Shown here in pieces: positions 60,047 to 64,000 of a stretch of DNA of 64,000 nucleotides (position 1 is the stretch's first letter; each line of letters starts with the position of its first letter). The notes under the pieces were generated by a model, which was given only the letters and a program-made list of their open reading frames with translations, was not told the origin of the DNA and made no database searches. Origin of the DNA: Liolophura sinensis (lineage: Eukaryota; Mollusca; Polyplacophora; Chitonida; Chitonidae); contig NC_088300.1 in assembly GCF_032854445.1 (NCBI RefSeq), positions 81,629,084 through 81,693,083 on the forward strand, given 5' to 3'. Made by a program: the position numbers and the translations under genes.

Positions 60047-60116
60047 ATGACCCCATACGCGGCCATGACATTCCTCCGTGTGCGATTCACCCGCTAGGAG
60101 GCGCTGAACTGGAAAG
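60047..60116. repeat. Right terminal inverted repeat
   Basis: Reverse complement partner of 54342-54410, with 26-bp and 24-bp identical blocks at 60091-60116 and 60047-60070. Beyond it, 60117 to about 60215 shows only patchy similarity to the left flank. Confidence 0.93.
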
Positions 60117-60524
60117 GGGCGAATTGACAAACAACTTGTAGGGACAAAACCTACCCAGGCAGAGGCCGGTGAAACAGGACTACTTTTGCCTAGAGTGAAT
60201 CCGCCACCATTATCTGAAAAACACACGATATATACCTAGAATGAAATGTTGAAGCCGCTGCTTCAATACCACGTAACAAGCAGAGAAAAAACGAAAAACA
60301 GGCCCGGAAGTATTATTTGCGGACTGTATCCTGACAAATGGTAGTTAGATCAAAATACTGTTATGTTTCCGTATTATTATTAAATGTTTGTATTATGTTG
60401 CTTACCATAATATATTTTGTGAATGAATGCTCCACTGTTTTGTAATTCCTTTGTATGGGTTATCTCCCCTGTAAATGAACCACTAGAAATCATTACCTGT
60501 GTTACTATACCAAGTGATTTGCCC

Positions 60525-60532
60525 TATATAAG
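60525..60532 (+). promoter_or_regulatory. TATA box of the solo LTR
   Basis: TATATAAG placed about 165 bp into the LTR, followed by a GC-richer stretch where transcription (the R region) would begin. Confidence 0.6.
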
Positions 60533-60782
60533 GCCGTGTCGAGCTGTACATCGGCAGTTCTTGCAGAGCTCGCTCGGAGAACTCGTCTCTCTCCCTGAAT
60601 AAGGATACTGAGGCAAAGTCCTGAATAAGGCCTGGCGGGTATTAAACGAAGCTTACAGCCTGCAGAAGGCTATCGGGGCTTATCATGCCAGCTTCTGTCC
60701 TGATTACGAGGGCAGGAATGAGTGCTCACGCCGGTGCGTGCGCATGACCTCTCTGTATATATATATATATATATATATCTTC

Positions 60783-60788
60783 AATAAA
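60783..60788 (+). terminator. Polyadenylation signal of the solo LTR
   Basis: AATAAA downstream of the TATA box in the same orientation, with GT-rich text (GTGTGTTCTGGTTCGTC) shortly after. Confidence 0.6.
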
Positions 60789-60922
60789 CTGTCGCAAACT
60801 CATCCAGTGTGTTCTGGTTCGTCTATCAATCTCGGGAGCCCCTGCTCGAAACAAGTCCGTCCCTGGGGATTAAGCTTTATGGACGATCCTTATAATATTG
60901 TTACTTGGTTCCGTAACAATAC

Positions 60923-61550
60923 ATTGTTTTGCTGTAGTTTAGTCTGAGGAGTCGTACGTCTGTGATATTATTATAAACGTTTGTTAATAAATCGGGGAAA
61001 TATACAGATTTCTTTAAATGTTTATTACCGGTAGAGTGTTAGACCTGTCAGAAGAATTTCGTAGCGAAGATTTTCAGCCGCTCGTGTGGTCAGTTTGAAG
61101 ATTGGGTGACCTTGCCATGTGATACAGAACGATCTGCAATATTCCCTGGCAGTTCGAGGAGTGAGACACCCCGCGAGCATGTTGCGAGTGCAAGACGGTC
61201 AGTGTAAGGAAACCACAAGTGCCATTCGTCTTCTCAAGCTTTTGGTTGTCACAACACCTCAAGTATAGTCTCCAGTGTGAACAAGGACGATAGTATTCAT
61301 AGTTTTGAAGTGAGGTCATAGCTGCTCTGAGCCAATCACCAGCACTCTTTAGTCACGTGACTGGAGTACTGAAGGTGAAAACAAACCGCATTTAACCCCA
61401 GTCCAAATAGGCCTTGAATAATGAGAAATATAGCTTTTAGGTAAGAATTTTTTGTGGAAAGGTAATCAGAATTTACTTAACCATCAAACAGTTTCATTGC
61501 GCGGTAGTATTTTAAACTTTAGAGGCAAAAATCAGGATTTTCCTCATTTA
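60923..61550. other. Intergenic sequence without recognised content
   Basis: No coding frame or repeat family was recognised. Confidence 0.4.
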
Positions 61551-61985
61551 GCTCCATGTTATTTACACTGTTATTTATACTGTAACTTTTCACCGTAAAA
61601 TTACAGTGTAATTTGCTTGAAAGTTTGTGACCAGTTCTTTTCGCTGTAGATTTACAAGATGTGCTGTTTGACATTTACACCCAAAATAGTAGTATATTTT
61701 TACATATACCATTGTAAATAATCGGTTAACTCTATTGCAAATTATATAACCGTACATATCTTCCTAGAAAACCAGTGTACATTTACAGCAAAGTGCACTG
61801 TAAATGACCAAACCCCTGCATTTTTACAGACAATGCTGTAAATACACATCGACGAGAGTAAAATTACAGCACATAGGTGCAGAATTGCGCTGGAAAATGG
61901 TGTAAAATATTTACAACACGATTTACTGTAACAATATACAGTGCTTCAGGCTGTAAATTTGCATTCAATTCTTACAGTATATCAC
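61550..61985. repeat. AT-rich stretch dense in TTTACAG/CTGTAAA motifs
   Basis: More than a dozen occurrences of TTTACAG, CTGTAAAT, ATTTACA and TACAGTGTAA in both orientations, for example ATTACAGTGTAAT at about 61601 and GCACTGTAAATG at about 61796. It is not a regular tandem array. Confidence 0.6.
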
Positions 61986-61989
61986 TTGC

Positions 61990-62415
61990 ATACGAGTATC
62001 CCGAATGATCAAAGCTATTACAGTCCACAATTAATATAATCAAAGCTATTACTGCAGTCCACAATTAATGTGATCAAAGCTATTGCTGCAGTCCACAATT
62101 ATTATGATCAAAGTTGTTAGTGCAGTCCACAATTAATGTGATCAAAGCTATTACTGCAGTCCACAATTAATATGATCAAAGCTATTACTGCAGTCCACAA
62201 TTAATATGATCAAAGCTATTAGTGCAGTCCACAATTAATATGATCAAAGCTATTAGTGCAGTCCACAATTAATATGATCAAAGCTATTAGTGCAGTCCAC
62301 AATTAATATGATCAAAGCTATTACTGCAGACCACAATTATTATGCTGAAAGCTATTACTGCCGTCCACAATTAATATGATCAAAGCTATTACTGCAGTCC
62401 ACAATTAATTCCAAG
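61990..62415. repeat. 34-bp minisatellite, about 12 copies
   Basis: Unit of 34 bp: CACAATTAATATGATCAAAG, CTATTACTGCAGTC. Copies are highly similar. Confidence 0.93.
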
Positions 62416-62419
62416 GTCG

Positions 62420-62775
62420 GGAAGGAAAGTAATCCCCAGCAATTTTAGGTATATTTTCTCCTTTGGGCTGCCCTTTTTCATTTTTTTTCTGCATGTTAAG
62501 TGATATCTCTTTGTAGCAGAGGTTTCAAAGTTTTCAGATAATGGTGACGGATGCACACTAGGCAAGAGTAGTGAAAAGCCCTGTTTCGACGCCCTGGCTC
62601 GACTCCTATCAGCTGTGTGTCAGTTTTGTGAAAAATTTCGTTGGCCAACCCCTATCAGGAATTTGACTCGAGTTGTGTCAAGGCATGAGGATTATCAAAG
62701 CGGGAGCTTTTGGGACTTGCAGATTTAGAGACTGTGCTGTGAGGCCAAATGTTAGCATGTAAGTAAGTGGAAAAT
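62420..62775. other. Spacer between two arrays
   Basis: No recognised feature. Confidence 0.4.
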
Positions 62776-62779
62776 TAAT

Positions 62780-64000
62780 GGTGTACTGTGGCCGAATTGG
62801 GTTTTGGCAACATCGTGGTGTTTGTCGTGATCAGGGGTGGCAGTACTAGGTTATTACAGCACCTTGGTGCCCGTCGTGAGCAGATGTCACAGCTTTGGGC
62901 TTTGACAACACCTTGGTGTTCGTCGTGAGTAGGTGTGACAGCTGTTGGTTTTGCTGCCACCTTGGTGCCCGTCGTGCGAAGGGGTGACAGCTTTGGGCTT
63001 TGACGCCACCTTGGTGTCCGTCGTGAGCAAATGTGACAGCTTTGGGCTTTGGCAACACCTTGGTACCCGTCGTGCGAAGGGGTGACAGCTTTGGTCTTTG
63101 ACGCTACCTTGGAACCCGTCGTGCGAAGGGGTGACAGCTTTGGGCTTTGACGCCACCTTGGTGTCCGTCGTGAGCAGATGTCACAGCTTTGGGCTTTGAC
63201 TACACTTTGGTACCCGTCGTGCGAAGGGGTAACAGATTTGGGCTTTGACGCCACCTTGGTGCCCGTCGTGAGCAGATGTCACAGCTTTGGTCTTTGACTA
63301 CACCTTGGTGTCCGTCGTGAGCAGGTGACAGCTTTGGGCTTTGACAACACCTTGGTGTTCGTCGTGAGTAGGTGTGACAGCTGTTGGTTTTGCTGTCACC
63401 TTGGTGCCCGTCGTGCGAAGGGGTGACAGCTTTGGGCTTTGACGCCACCTTGGTGTCCGTCGTGAGCAGATGTGACAGCTTTGGGCCTTGAAAACACCTT
63501 GGTACCCGTCGTGCGAAGGGGTGTCAGCTTTGGTCTTTGACACTACCTTGGTACCCGTCGTGCAAAGGGTTGACAGCTTTGGGCTTTGACGCCACCTTGG
63601 TGTCCGTCGTGAGCAGATGTCACAGCTTTTGACTTTGACTACACCTTGGTGTCCGTCGTGAGTAGGTGTGACAGCTGTGGGCTTTGACGCCACCTTGGTG
63701 CCCTTTGCGAGCATATGTGACAGATTTGGGTTTGGACAACACCTTGGTGTCCGTCGTGAGCAGATGTGACAGCTTTGGTCTTTGACAACACCTTGGTACC
63801 CGTCGTGCGAAGGGGTGACAGCTTTGGGCTTTGACGCCACCTTGGTGTCCGTCGTGAACAGATGTCACAGCTTTGGGCTTTGACTACACCTTGGTGTCCG
63901 TCGTGAACAGATGTCACAGCTTTGGGCTTTGACTACACCTTCGTGCCCGTCGTGCGAAGGGGTGACAGCTTTGGGCTTTGACGCCACCTTGGTGCCCGTC
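62780..64000. repeat. 49-bp minisatellite running off the right edge
   Basis: About 25 units of 49 bp: CACCTTGGTGTCCGTCGTGA, GCAGATGTCACAGCTTTGGG, CTTTGACGC. Two main variants (GTGCGAAGGGGTGACAG and GTGAGCAGATGTCACAG) are mixed along the array. As 49 leaves remainder 1 on division by 3, each minus-strand frame cycles with a 49-codon period over three units, giving open frames up to 180 codons that are not genes. Confidence 0.95.

Larger units (their letters stand above)
54342..60116. mobile_element. Two-gene DNA transposon (ISL2EU-like), TIR to TIR
   Basis: A 5.8-kb unit bounded by an imperfect inverted repeat of about 70 bp. It carries two convergent genes: a PHD-SWIM-YqaJ protein (plus strand) and a THAP-DDE transposase (minus strand). 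The Repbase superfamily ISL2EU is described as coding for an IS-type DDE transposase and a second protein with a YqaJ nuclease domain, so this is my best assignment; the PHD finger and the intron structure are what I see in this copy. No target duplication could be fixed because the outermost ends have diverged. Each gene has one single-base frameshift, so the copy is either recently dead or carries assembly errors in homopolymers. Confidence 0.8.
60359..60918 (+). mobile_element. Solo LTR, 560 bp, ATAC target duplication
   Basis: It begins TGTTATG and ends CGTAACA (classic TGTTA to TAACA ends), flanked by ATAC at 60355-60358 and 60919-60922. Inside are a TATA box (TATATAAG, 60525-60532) and, about 255 bp further on, AATAAA (60783-60788), giving a U3-R-U5 layout on the plus strand. 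A (TA)n run at about 60756-60778 precedes the poly(A) signal. No primer-binding site, internal region or second LTR follows, so it is the remnant of LTR-LTR recombination. The 4-bp duplication suits Ty3/Gypsy, but the family is not determined. Confidence 0.85.

Noticed and set aside
60359-60918. Solo LTR as part of an intact retrovirus or retrotransposon
   Set aside because: No gag, pol or env frames and no second LTR on either side within the window.
62775-63917. Histidine- and serine-rich frames of up to 180 codons on the minus strand
   Set aside because: 49-bp array cycling through three frames; the C/H content comes from the repeat and is not a zinc finger array.

Overview
The window is animal nuclear DNA, most probably from a mollusc. 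The evidence is a spliced gene with 21 phase-consistent exons, tRNA-derived SINEs of types I associate with bivalve and gastropod genomes, a solo LTR, and decayed or intact DNA transposons. There are no operons, ribosome binding sites or CRISPR arrays.

Region 1 (about 0.2 to 47.5 kb, minus strand) is one gene: the p190 RhoGAP family (ARHGAP35/ARHGAP5). I could join 21 coding exons, all with GT/AG borders and matching phases, from an ATG at 47470 down to 194. They total 4,317 nt, or 1,439 codons. In order they encode the N-terminal GTPase domain, the FF-domain region, two pseudo-GTPase domains and a long Ser/Pro/Tyr-rich and polybasic linker. The C-terminal RhoGAP domain is not in the window and must lie beyond the left edge. 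The introns are unusual: most carry a private minisatellite of 23 to 78 bp units, and together with arrays outside the gene such tandem repeats make up roughly 40% of the window. In several introns the repeat unit contains a copy of the neighbouring exon edge with its splice site, so the arrays hold many decoy donors or acceptors.

Region 2 (47.5 to 54.3 kb) is the upstream flank, with three more minisatellites, SINEs (one nested in another), and a decayed LINE C-terminus.

Region 3 (54.34 to 60.12 kb) is a 5.8-kb two-gene DNA transposon bounded by an imperfect 70-bp terminal inverted repeat. A rightward gene encodes a PHD finger, a SWIM zinc finger and a YqaJ-type nuclease. A convergent leftward gene encodes a THAP domain and a DDE transposase. 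Each gene has a putative 5' UTR exon beside an inverted repeat, so the repeats may also act as promoters. Both reading frames carry a single-base frameshift in a homopolymer. The architecture resembles what is described for ISL2EU elements.

Region 4 (60.1 to 64 kb) holds a 560-bp solo LTR with a 4-bp target duplication, an AT-rich stretch dense in TTTACAG/CTGTAAA motifs, a 34-bp array, and a 49-bp array running off the right edge.

Other mobile elements with visible target duplications are a 1.43-kb PIF/Harbinger-like element (TAA) inside an intron array, a 1.89-kb inverted-repeat element (TGATCC) with a SINE inside it, and several SINEs with 9 to 18 bp duplications. Some of these interrupt minisatellite arrays, so those arrays are older than the insertions.
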